Positions 1-6,271 of a DNA stretch of 8,251 bases are shown one piece after another. The translations under genes and the position numbers were made by a program. The notes under the pieces are model-generated. The model was not told the origin of the DNA. It saw only the letters and a program-made list of their open reading frames with translations, and ran no database searches. The stretch is from Thermoanaerobacterales bacterium. Lineage in GTDB: Bacteria > Actinomycetota > Acidimicrobiia > Acidimicrobiales > JACDCH01. The stretch's first letter is position 1; the number at the start of each line of letters is the position of its first letter. The stretch covers positions 1-8,251 of the forward strand of contig PKRH01000134.1 in the NCBI GenBank assembly GCA_017577565.1. Reading direction: 5' to 3'.

Positions 1-60
1 GAATGAGGAGGACGTGTAAGTGTTTGTCTATGTACGCGTTGTTTTTGTTTCAAGCCGAAA
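1..60. other. AT-rich edge segment inside the open hydratase frame
   Basis: These 60 bases hold about 25 G or C (42%), while the rest of the window is strongly GC-rich. Read in the hydratase frame they use codons such as AAA, CAA, ACA and AGA that are almost absent elsewhere here, so they do not look like native coding sequence. A short perfect hairpin adjoins the segment at 53-66 (AGCCG, AAAG loop, CGGCT, plus-strand reading). On the minus strand it is followed by A-rich rather than T-rich sequence, so it is not a standard intrinsic terminator. The segment could be true intergenic DNA reached after a missed stop, a foreign insertion edge, or an assembly end artefact. Confidence 0.5.
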
Positions 61-701
61 GCGGCTCTCGGGATAGGCGTGCGTCCGGTGGGGCCGGAGG
101 TGGGGATAATGGGCCGGGCCCGCCCGGAGCCGGTGGCGCCGGTGCCGGCCGGGGGCGCCTCGGCGGCCGGCGGCCGCTCGGCCCGGACGTAGCCGAAGCC
201 GGTGAAGGTCTCGACGCCGACCAGCTCGCCCCGCTGGTTGCGGTAGGGCACGTCGATGACCCAGAACCGCCCGGTGCCGAGCTTGGTCGTCTTCGGCTCG
301 CTGAGCGAGCGGAGCACCTGCGAGGTGCTGATGACGTCGCCGGGCCGCACCGGCGCGTGGAACACGACCTCGCTGTCGGTCATGACGGCCTCGGGGAGGC
401 CGAGCCGCTCCTTCAGGTCGAAGTGGACCTGCAGGGGCAGCTTCTGCGGGCCGCCCCCCGGCTGCCAGAAGTGGGGGCGGAACCACAGCGACAGCGTCGT
501 CGGCGGCGCGATCGGCCCGTCGGTCAGCTCCGCCGCCACCTCGTCGTCCCAGAACAGCGGGTTGCCGTTCTCGACCGAGGCGCACGAGGTCCACACGTAG
601 CCCCGCTCGACGGGGAAGTTCGCGGTCTCCTCGTAGCGGGTCTCGCCGATCCAGGACAGGACGTCCTCGGGCACGTCGGTGCCGGCGCCGGCGGTCGTCA
701 T
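1..701 (-). CDS. MaoC-family / FAS1-type hot-dog acyl-CoA hydratase, 3' end off the window
   Basis: Reading leftward from the ATG at 701, the frame stays open to the window edge (about 233 codons, no stop seen). The protein resembles the 'MaoC dehydratase N-terminal / FAS1-like dehydratase' family, which hydrates 2-enoyl-CoA to 3-hydroxyacyl-CoA, often as a hetero-oligomer with a second MaoC subunit (ChsH1/ChsH2 in sterol side-chain degradation is the known precedent). Visible features are a helix-rich start, the segment DGPIAPPTTLSLW at about residues 61-73, the hot-dog signature with RPGD ending at residue 122, and the final strand ETFTGFGYVRAER ending near residue 174. A Pro/Ala/Gly-rich stretch follows, then an odd AT-rich tail. 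The ATG overlaps the upstream stop as ATGA, so translation is probably coupled. Whether a second domain (such as DUF35 or another hot-dog) follows cannot be seen. The fold assignment is fairly firm; the substrate is inferred from the operon. Confidence 0.8.
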   Translation of the reverse strand, partial: MTTAGAGTDVPEDVLSWIGETRYEETANFPVERGYVWTSCASVENGNPLFWDDEVAAELTDGPIAPPTTLSLWFRPHFWQPGGGPQKLPLQVHFDLKERLGLPEAVMTDSEVVFHAPVRPGDVISTSQVLRSLSEPKTTKLGTGRFWVIDVPYRNQRGELVGVETFTGFGYVRAERPPAAEAPPAGTGATGSGRARPIIPTSGPTGRTPIPRAAFGLKQKQRVHRQTLTRPPH

Positions 702-1861
702 GCGATCACCCCCTCGGCCAGCAGGGCCTCGATCTCGTCGCCGGGCACGCCCGCCTCGGCGAGCAGCGCCGTCGTGTCGGTCGTCGTGACGTCGGGCAGC
801 TCGTAGCGGTCCCGCCGGGGCGTGCCGGCGAGCAGCGGCCCGAGCTGGCGGAACGGCGGCCGCTGCGGGTGGACGGCCTCGACGATGGCGCCCCGGGCCG
901 CCACCTGCGGGTCGGCCGCCACCTCGGCGATGTCGAGCACCGGGGCGACGCAGGTGTCCGCGTCGGCCAGCAGCGCCACCCACTCGTCGCGGGTGCGGGT
1001 GCGGAACACCGCCCGCAGGTCGGCCCGGATGGCGTCCTGCACGGCGTCGTCGGTCTGGTGGTCGATCCAGCGCTCGAGGCCGACGAGCCGGCAGAGGTTG
1101 GCCCAGAAGGCGGGCTCGATGGCGCCGACCGCCAGCCAGCGGTCGTCCGCGGTGGGGTAGACGTCGTAGCAGGCGTAGCGGCCGGTGAGGACGTAGTGGC
1201 CGGGACCGGGCGCCTCGCCGGTCGCCAGGTACTCGTCGATGTAGAGCGAGAGCATCCACAGCACGCCGTCGGCCACGGCGACGTCCAGGTAGGTGCCCTC
1301 GCCGGTCCGGGCCCGGGCGACGAGGGCGGCCAGGATCGCCGCCGCCGCGTGCAGGCCGCCGGCGGCGATGTCGGCGACCGTCGCCCCCGGCAGCGGCGGC
1401 CGGCCCTCGGCGGTGCGCTCGGACATGTGCAGGTAGCCGCCGACGGCCAGGTAGTTGATGTCGTGGCCGGCCCGCTGGGCGTAGGGGCCGGTCTGCCCGT
1501 AGCCGCTGGTCGAGCAGTAGACGATCCCGGGGTTCACCGCCCGGACGGCCTCGTAGCCGACGCCGAGGCGGTCGACGACGCCGGGGCGGAAGCTCTCGAG
1601 CACGACGTCGGCCGCCGCCGCCAGCCGCAGGAAGGCGGCCCGGCCGCGCTCGGACCGCAGGTCGATCTGCACCCGCTGCTGGCCCCGCTGGCCGCTGTAG
1701 GCGTGGAACGGCGGCACGAGCGGCGTCGCCCCCGCCTTGGGCGGCGGGCCGACCTTGACGACCCGGGCGCCGTAGTCGGCGAGCAGGCGCGAGCACCGGG
1801 TGGCCGGCCCGACCGTCGAGAGGTCGAGCACCGTGGTGCCGGCGAGGGGGCCCTCGGACAC
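698..1861 (-). CDS. Family III CoA-transferase / alpha-methylacyl-CoA racemase (CaiB/BaiF fold)
   Basis: A 387-residue protein of the CaiB/BaiF superfamily, close to the usual 360-400 residue length. The start TVLDLSTVGPATRCSRLLADYGARVVKV is the family's nucleotide-binding-like opening, followed by FRPGVVDRLG (R92) and GHDINYLA (residues 132-139). Mycobacterial alpha-methylacyl-CoA racemase uses a His in its GHDINY motif, an Asp about 30 residues later and a Glu in a VGA-x-EP motif. Here these are H133, D164 (VADIAAGG) and E249 (VGAIEPAF). All three are present, so racemisation of 2-methylacyl-CoA is favoured over CoA transfer, although transferases share the Asp. The start is GTG, with GAGG overlapping the upstream TGA stop 5 bases before it. 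It is the second gene of the operon, between a dehydrogenase and a hydratase, which fits branched-chain beta-oxidation. Family assignment is firm; racemase activity is inferred. Confidence 0.9.
   Translation of the reverse strand: MSEGPLAGTTVLDLSTVGPATRCSRLLADYGARVVKVGPPPKAGATPLVPPFHAYSGQRGQQRVQIDLRSERGRAAFLRLAAAADVVLESFRPGVVDRLGVGYEAVRAVNPGIVYCSTSGYGQTGPYAQRAGHDINYLAVGGYLHMSERTAEGRPPLPGATVADIAAGGLHAAAAILAALVARARTGEGTYLDVAVADGVLWMLSLYIDEYLATGEAPGPGHYVLTGRYACYDVYPTADDRWLAVGAIEPAFWANLCRLVGLERWIDHQTDDAVQDAIRADLRAVFRTRTRDEWVALLADADTCVAPVLDIAEVAADPQVAARGAIVEAVHPQRPPFRQLGPLLAGTPRRDRYELPDVTTTDTTALLAEAGVPGDEIEALLAEGVIA
709..715 (-). promoter_or_regulatory. Ribosome binding site of the hydratase gene
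   Basis: On the minus strand the last codons of the racemase/transferase gene contain GAGGGGG, 7 bases before the ATG at 701. This supports that ATG and the 4-base stop/start overlap. Confidence 0.65.
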
Positions 1862-1868
1862 GGCGGCC

Positions 1869-3050
1869 TCAGAAGTTCCGGGGCAGGCCCAGCTTGCGGG
1901 TGGCGATGATGTTCTTCTGCACCTCCGAGGTGCCGCCGCCGATGGTGTCGATGACCGTGTAGCGGTAGGTCGACTCGGCCCGCCCGGCCATCGGCGCCTC
2001 CTCGGTGCCCACCCGGAGCTGCGAGCCGGGCCCGGCGATGTCCATCGAGGCGTCGGCCACCCGCTTCGACAGCTCGGTGGCGTAGAGCTTGTACTCGGAG
2101 GCCTCGGCCCGCGGCGGGTCGACGCTGCGCATGGACTCGTGCACGAAGCGCAGGCCGAGCAGGCGGGCGACCTCGCCCTCGGTGACGAGCCGGGCGATGC
2201 GCTGGCGGACCACCGGGTCGTCCTTCAGCGGCTCGCCGTCCCGGGTGGCGGTGCGCACGTACTCGACGAGCAGCTTGATGCGCTCGTCGATCTGGCTGTA
2301 GGTGAACATCGTGAAGCGCTCGAGGTCGAGCGCCTGGGCGATGTACTGGAAGCCCTTGTTCACCTCGCCGACGACGTAGTCGTCGTGGACGAAGACGTCG
2401 TCGAAGAAGACCTCGTTGGTCCGCTCGTCGCCCATCGTCCAGATGGGCCGGATGGTCAGCCCCGGGTGGTCGAGCGGGACGAGGAAGAGCGTGATGCCGT
2501 GGTGCTTCGGCGCGTCGGGGTCGGTGCGGGCGCCGACCCAGTACCACTCGGCGAAGTGCGCCGAGGTCGTCCAGGTCTTCTGGCCGTTGAGCCGCCAGCC
2601 GTCGCCGTCGCGGGTGGCCCGCAGTTGCATCGAGGCGGCGTCGGAGCCGGCGTTGGGCTCCGAGTAGCCGATGGCGAACTCGACCTCGTTGCGGAGGATC
2701 TTGGGGAGGAACTCGCGCTTGAGCTTCTCGGAGCCGTGGCGGATGAGCGTCTTGCCGATGATGCCGACGCCCTTGCCGATCTGTGGCGCGCCCCGGCGGG
2801 CGAGGGCCTCGTTGAGCAGGTACTCGTAGACGCCGTCCTGCTCGGACCCGCCGTACTCCTTCGGCCAGGTCATGCCCAGCCAGCCCTTCTCGCCGACCTT
2901 GGCCATGAAGGCCCGGCGGGCGGGGGTGTCGCAGATCTGGGCCATGTTCTCCCGGGTGGGGTCCATGACCTCGGGGTCCTGGTGCTCGTCGAGGAACGCC
3001 TCGACCTCGGCGAGGAACTGCTTCTGCTCCTCGGAGAACTCGAAGTCCAT
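1869..3050 (-). CDS. Acyl-CoA dehydrogenase (FadE-type flavoprotein)
   Basis: A 393-residue FAD-dependent acyl-CoA dehydrogenase, full length for the family, that would introduce the alpha,beta double bond into an acyl-CoA. Visible features are an N-terminal helical domain from MDFEFSEEQKQF, the GWLGMTWPKEYGG stretch (56-68), the FAD/substrate segment IGYSEPNAGSD (127-137), the LNGQKTWTTSA strand (154-164), and the C-terminal IGGGTSEVQKNIIATRKLGLPR (370-391). The Glu that serves as catalytic base in medium-chain enzymes (the E of YEGTSE) is replaced by G372. Instead E244 sits in ALDLERF, the helix-G position used by isovaleryl- and long-chain enzymes. The ATG is preceded on its strand by AGGGGGG, 6 bases away. 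It is the first gene of the operon, 7 bases from the racemase, with a palindromic operator 53 bases upstream. Branched or bulky acyl-CoA is a plausible substrate, but inferred. Confidence 0.95.
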   Translation of the reverse strand: MDFEFSEEQKQFLAEVEAFLDEHQDPEVMDPTRENMAQICDTPARRAFMAKVGEKGWLGMTWPKEYGGSEQDGVYEYLLNEALARRGAPQIGKGVGIIGKTLIRHGSEKLKREFLPKILRNEVEFAIGYSEPNAGSDAASMQLRATRDGDGWRLNGQKTWTTSAHFAEWYWVGARTDPDAPKHHGITLFLVPLDHPGLTIRPIWTMGDERTNEVFFDDVFVHDDYVVGEVNKGFQYIAQALDLERFTMFTYSQIDERIKLLVEYVRTATRDGEPLKDDPVVRQRIARLVTEGEVARLLGLRFVHESMRSVDPPRAEASEYKLYATELSKRVADASMDIAGPGSQLRVGTEEAPMAGRAESTYRYTVIDTIGGGTSEVQKNIIATRKLGLPRNF

Positions 3051-3121
3051 GCGGGTCCCCCCTGGCCGCGACGGCTGCGGCGGGCGCAGCGGCGCACCAC
3101 CGAATCTGACGAGGCGTCAGA
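3051..3121 (-). promoter_or_regulatory. Leader and promoter region of the acyl-CoA operon
   Basis: This 71-base gap separates the dehydrogenase ATG from the stop of the thioesterase gene. It contains a strong purine-rich ribosome site at 3057-3063 (AGGGGGG on the minus strand) and most of the palindrome at 3103-3123. I could not place convincing -35 and -10 boxes. The operator is too far upstream for a leaderless start, so a leader of some tens of bases is likely. No terminator hairpin with a T-run is seen, so read-through from the thioesterase gene is possible. Confidence 0.5.
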
Positions 3122-3123
3122 TT
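3103..3123. promoter_or_regulatory. Perfect 9-3-9 palindrome, probable TetR-type operator
   Basis: The arms AATCTGACG and CGTCAGATT are exact reverse complements around the 3-base centre AGG. Size and symmetry match operators bound by dimeric TetR-family repressors, which commonly control acyl-CoA and sterol catabolism in Actinomycetota. A close copy lies at 7179-7199 upstream of another lipid-enzyme gene. The site is unusually AT-rich for this window and overlaps the TAA stop of the thioesterase gene. The regulator itself is not in the window. Confidence 0.8.
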
Positions 3124-3568
3124 AGCCGCGAGGGGGGCGCACCCGGTAGGTCAGCGAGCCGGTGGCCGCCAGCCGCCCGCTCGCGGTCGTGACCTCGGCC
3201 CGGCAGAAGACCAGCGAGCGGCCCCGCTGGACCACCCACCCCTCGGCGACCGCGTCCTCCCGGACGACGGCGGCGAGGTACTGGACGTCCATGGTGACCG
3301 TGGCGTACTCCCAGCCCGGCTCGTAGGCGGCGCCGACGGCGGGCACGACCACGGTGTCGATCAGCGTGGCGATCGCGCCGCCGTGCACGACGCCGTGGGG
3401 CTGGTCGAGCTCGGGCCGGTAGGGCAGGCGCATCCGGCAGTAGTCGGCGCGCACCTCCTCGAGCTGGAGCCCGACGAGGCTCGGGAAGTACGTGCGGTCC
3501 CAGCTACCGAACTTGGCCCAGCGCTCGGCGACGTCCGGGGGCAGGGGGGCGAAGCGGTCGGCGTGCAC
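3122..3568 (-). CDS. PaaI-type hot-dog acyl-CoA thioesterase
   Basis: A 148-residue protein of the PaaI/YbgC-like hot-dog thioesterase superfamily, which hydrolyses acyl- or aryl-CoA to free acid and CoA. The core motif HGGAIATLID lies at residues 62-71, with HGG at 62-64 and the likely catalytic acid D71. The later strands YATVTMDVQYLAAV and GRSLVFCRAEVT are typical. The reading frame extends far upstream inside the helicase gene, but homology begins only at this GTG, and the length then matches the family's 130-160 residues. The GTG lies 22 bases after the helicase stop and is preceded by a -10-like TACCGT with a 6-base gap and no clear ribosome site, suggesting a leaderless internal promoter. 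Its stop codon falls inside the palindromic operator of the next operon. A role in releasing stalled acyl-CoA beside the downstream beta-oxidation genes is inferred. Confidence 0.9.
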   Translation of the reverse strand: MHADRFAPLPPDVAERWAKFGSWDRTYFPSLVGLQLEEVRADYCRMRLPYRPELDQPHGVVHGGAIATLIDTVVVPAVGAAYEPGWEYATVTMDVQYLAAVVREDAVAEGWVVQRGRSLVFCRAEVTTASGRLAATGSLTYRVRPPRG

Positions 3569-3574
3569 CGCCCG

Positions 3575-3580
3575 ACGGTA
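3575..3580 (-). promoter_or_regulatory. Candidate -10 box for a leaderless thioesterase transcript
   Basis: On the minus strand TACCGT (TAnnnT pattern) is followed by 6 bases and then the GTG start at 3568, the spacing expected when transcription starts at the start codon itself. No good -35 hexamer is visible, and 6-mers of this pattern can arise by chance, so support is moderate. The same geometry appears at 7206-7211. Confidence 0.4.
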
Positions 3581-3590
3581 CCGCCCACGC

Positions 3591-6128
3591 TCAGGCCGGC
3601 TCCTCGGCGGGGGCCGGGGCCCGCCAGCGCTGCATCTCCTCGATGACGAGGGGGACGAGCTCCGGCTGCACGCACAGCGTGAGGTAGCGGACGAGGCTGG
3701 CGGCCACCGCCCGCGCCACCTCGCGCTCGACGGCGCCCGACGAGACGAGCGCGCCGGCGTCGGCGACGGCGACGGGCACGGGGCCGTCGTCCGGCGCGGC
3801 CGGGCCGGCGACCACCCCGTTGCCGCCCCGGCCGCCCCCGTCGCCCTCCCGGTCACCGTCCGCGCCGTCGGCGCCGTCCCTCCGGGTGCCGTCGGCACCG
3901 TCCCGCCCGGCACCCTCGGTGCCGGCAGCGCCGTCGGCACCGTCGGCCCCGGCGCCGTCAGCGCCCGCCCCGGCACCGGCGTCGGCGGCGGGGGCGTCGT
4001 CGGGGGCCGAGCCGTCCGGCCCGGGCGCCGACCCGGCGGCCGCGGGCGGGTGGTCCGCGGCCGGTGCCGCGCCCTCCCGCTCCCCGGGTTCGGCGGCGAC
4101 CGGTGGCGGCGGCGCGGTCGGCGCCAGCCCGAGCTGGGCCGGCAGCGGGGCCGCGTGGACGAGCGCCAGGTGCCGGGTGCAACGGGTCAGGGCCACGAAC
4201 AGGGCCGGCAGCCCACGGGCGTGCTCGGCGACGATCCGGGCCGGCTCGACCACCACGACGTTGTCGAACTCGAGGCCCTTCGCCTCCTCCGGCGTCAGGA
4301 CGACGATCGGCGCGGCGCGCGCCCGCAGCTCCGGCGACCAGGCGAGGTCCTGCACGTCGAGCTCGTGGCCGACCTCGCGGCGCAGGGCGTCGGGGACGAC
4401 GATGCCGATCAGGCCCGTCCCCAGCAGGTCGCGGGCCGTCGCCACGACGTCCCGGACCAGCGCGTCCGGCGTCGAGGTGCGGACCGTGACCGGCCGGCCC
4501 GTCCAGCGCACCGGGGACGGGCGGGCCAGCCCCGGGCCGATCGCCGGCAGCAGCCGCATGGCCACCTCGTGGACCTCGGCCGGGAGCCGGTAGGCGTGGT
4601 GCAGCTCGTCGAGGTGGGCCGGCACGCCCTGGCGTCCGAGGAGGCGGGCGATGTCGTCCCACCGCTCGTGGGCCCAGGGGCTCGTGCCCTGGGCGAGGTC
4701 GCCGAGCACCGTCATCCACCCGGTGCGCGACCGGCGCCGGATCGACAGCAGCTGCATGGGGGAGAGGTCCTGCGCCTCGTCGACGACGACGTAGGCGTAG
4801 TCCCGCCGCGTGCCGTTCAGCAGGTGGTCGGCGGCGTCGAGCAGCGGCATGTCGTCGGGCGACCACTCCCACGACCCCAGCCGGGCGTCGCGGGGGATCG
4901 CCAGCATCTCGACCTCCTCGGGCGAGAGCAGGCCCTCGGCCGCCGCCTCGAGCTGGCGCCGGGTCGACAGCAGGTCGAGCAGGAAGGCCTGGGGCGTCAG
5001 GTTCGGCCACACCCGGTCGAGGTAGTTGTCGACCTCGCGGGCGTCCGGGCCCCGGGCCGAGATGTCGAACGCGGCCAGGTCGCGCACGCCCGCCCGGCGC
5101 AGCTCGGCCTCGACGAGCCGGATGAGGTGGTCGCGCAGCACCTCGTAGACGACGTTGTGCGGGGCGTGCGGCAGCTGCGCGGCCCGGGCCTCCAGCTCGG
5201 CCGCGTCGATCGTCACCCGCCGCCCGCCGACGGTCAGCGTCACCGGCCCGGGCTCGATCCGCTCCCGGCGCCGCAGCGCCCGGCGGAGCAGCTCGTCCAT
5301 GCGCAGGTCACCCTTGAGCCGGCGCACGCGGTCGTCGTCGCGCCGGCCCTGGCGGACGCGGGGCCCGAGCGCGGTGATCGGCTGCTGGACGACCGCCCCG
5401 TCGCCCAGGGCGGGGAGCACGGTCGAGATGTACCGGACGAAGGCCGGGTTGGGGCCGACGATCAGCACGTCGTCGGGGCGCAGCGACTCCCGCATGTTGA
5501 ACAGCAGCCACGACACCCGGTGGAGGCCGACGACGGTCTTGCCGGTGCCGGGGGCGCCCTGCACGACGAGCAGCTGCTCCATCGGGCGGCTGATGACCTC
5601 GTACTGGGCGGCCTGGATCGTGGCGACGATGTCGGCCAGCTCCCCGGAGCGGGCCTCGGCCAGGCTGGCCAGCAGCGCGTCGTCGAGCACCGGCGCGTCG
5701 AGGCCCGCGTCCTCGGCCACCGCCTCGGCCGCCGCCGCGAACACCAGCTCGTCGATGTCGAGGATCCGGTTGGCGCGGCACTTGTAGGTGCGCCGGGCCA
5801 CCAGCCCCTGGGGGTCGGCGGGCGTCGCCGTGTAGAAGCGGGCGGCGACCGGCGCCTGCCAGTTGACCACCAGGACCTCGTCGGCGTCGCGGTGGTCCCA
5901 GATGGCCGACTTGCCGATGTACCAGCGCGCCTCGCCGTCGTCGATGCGGCCGAACGCGACGGCCTCGTCCGGGTCGACGTCGACGGCCTTGAGCCGCTCC
6001 CGCAGCTGGACGGCCGACTTGGGGTCGGCCGCGAGCTCCGGGCTGCGCCCGAGCTGCGACAGCGCCAGCTCGCGCTGCTCGAGCGCGTGGTCGAAGTAGG
6101 CCTGCTCCGCCTCGAGATCCGGGTGCAC
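3591..6128 (-). CDS. helD: HelD-like UvrD/Rep-family ATPase (RNA polymerase recycling factor), with long C-terminal extension
   Basis: An 845-residue superfamily-1 ATPase resembling actinobacterial HelD, which binds stalled RNA polymerase and uses ATP to free it from nucleic acid. The N-terminal helical hairpin HPDLEAEQAYFDHALEQRE is followed by the HelD hallmark RWYIGKSAIWDH / VVNWQAPVAARFYTATPADP. Walker A GAPGTGKT is at 191-198 (K197), Walker B VVVDEAQD at 447-454, the GDLAQGT motif at 476-482, EAKGLEFDNVVVVEP later, and motif VI ALTR at 646-649. After about residue 660 comes a Pro/Ala then Asp/Gly/Ala repeat linker, and a predicted helical module at about 796-837. The GTG at 6128 is chosen because GGGGAGGG lies just before it and HelD homology starts there. 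A GTG at 6200 would add 24 unlikely residues. It is divergent from the nuclease. The name rests on motifs; class and any rifampicin role are unknown. Confidence 0.85.
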   Translation of the reverse strand: MHPDLEAEQAYFDHALEQRELALSQLGRSPELAADPKSAVQLRERLKAVDVDPDEAVAFGRIDDGEARWYIGKSAIWDHRDADEVLVVNWQAPVAARFYTATPADPQGLVARRTYKCRANRILDIDELVFAAAAEAVAEDAGLDAPVLDDALLASLAEARSGELADIVATIQAAQYEVISRPMEQLLVVQGAPGTGKTVVGLHRVSWLLFNMRESLRPDDVLIVGPNPAFVRYISTVLPALGDGAVVQQPITALGPRVRQGRRDDDRVRRLKGDLRMDELLRRALRRRERIEPGPVTLTVGGRRVTIDAAELEARAAQLPHAPHNVVYEVLRDHLIRLVEAELRRAGVRDLAAFDISARGPDAREVDNYLDRVWPNLTPQAFLLDLLSTRRQLEAAAEGLLSPEEVEMLAIPRDARLGSWEWSPDDMPLLDAADHLLNGTRRDYAYVVVDEAQDLSPMQLLSIRRRSRTGWMTVLGDLAQGTSPWAHERWDDIARLLGRQGVPAHLDELHHAYRLPAEVHEVAMRLLPAIGPGLARPSPVRWTGRPVTVRTSTPDALVRDVVATARDLLGTGLIGIVVPDALRREVGHELDVQDLAWSPELRARAAPIVVLTPEEAKGLEFDNVVVVEPARIVAEHARGLPALFVALTRCTRHLALVHAAPLPAQLGLAPTAPPPPVAAEPGEREGAAPAADHPPAAAGSAPGPDGSAPDDAPAADAGAGAGADGAGADGADGAAGTEGAGRDGADGTRRDGADGADGDREGDGGGRGGNGVVAGPAAPDDGPVPVAVADAGALVSSGAVEREVARAVAASLVRYLTLCVQPELVPLVIEEMQRWRAPAPAEEPA
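3864..3946. repeat. Imperfect direct repeats encoding the acidic HelD linker
   Basis: The 17-base unit GCCGTCGGC[A/G]CCGTC plus two bases occurs at 3864-3880, 3888-3904 and 3930-3946. Spacings are 24 and 42 bases, both multiples of three, so the helicase frame is kept. On the coding strand the units give Asp-Gly-Ala-Asp-Gly-type repeats, and the flanking sequence is degenerate in the same style. This looks like in-frame slippage or unequal recombination within a disordered linker. Confidence 0.65.
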
Positions 6129-6271
6129 CTGCCCTCCCCGCACGGTCCTGGCCACCGGTACGGCCTGTCCGTGACGGAGGTTACGTGGCCGGGGCCGCAC
6201 GGGCGGGGCGGTCCCGGGCCGGTCGTCACCGGTCGCCGCCCGTAGGGGATGTCACGGCGGGTGGCGTAGCC
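6129..6271. promoter_or_regulatory. Divergent intergenic region between helD and the nuclease gene
   Basis: This 143-base region must carry promoters for both directions. On the minus strand a ribosome site GGGGAGGG (6132-6139) directly precedes the helD GTG, and TAACCT (6178-6183) is a possible -10 about 50 bases upstream, without a clear -35. For the nuclease no confident promoter boxes or ribosome site are visible. No copy of the 9-3-9 palindrome and no strong inverted repeat was seen, so these genes appear not to share the lipid operator. Confidence 0.4.

Noticed and set aside
53..66. Hairpin as an intrinsic terminator for the acyl-CoA operon
   Set aside because: The stem is only 5 bp and on the minus strand it is followed by A-rich, not T-rich, sequence.
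1800..3125. A plus-strand open frame of about 440 codons opposite the acyl-CoA dehydrogenase
   Set aside because: The composition is low-complexity and antisense to a clear dehydrogenase, and no family motif is present.
3569..3976. N-terminal extension of the thioesterase frame into helD
   Set aside because: The extension is Pro/Arg/Ser-rich shadow sequence of the helD tail; family homology and normal length begin at the GTG at 3568.
6129..6200. Longer helD start at the GTG at 6200
   Set aside because: The 24 extra residues are Arg/Pro-rich and unlike HelD N-termini, and the ribosome site GGGGAGGG supports the GTG at 6128.
3492..6245. A plus-strand open frame of over 900 codons opposite helD
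   Set aside because: It is rich in Arg, Gly, Val and Ala with no recognisable domain. It mirrors the helD gene, whose motifs are unambiguous; long antisense frames are expected at this GC content.
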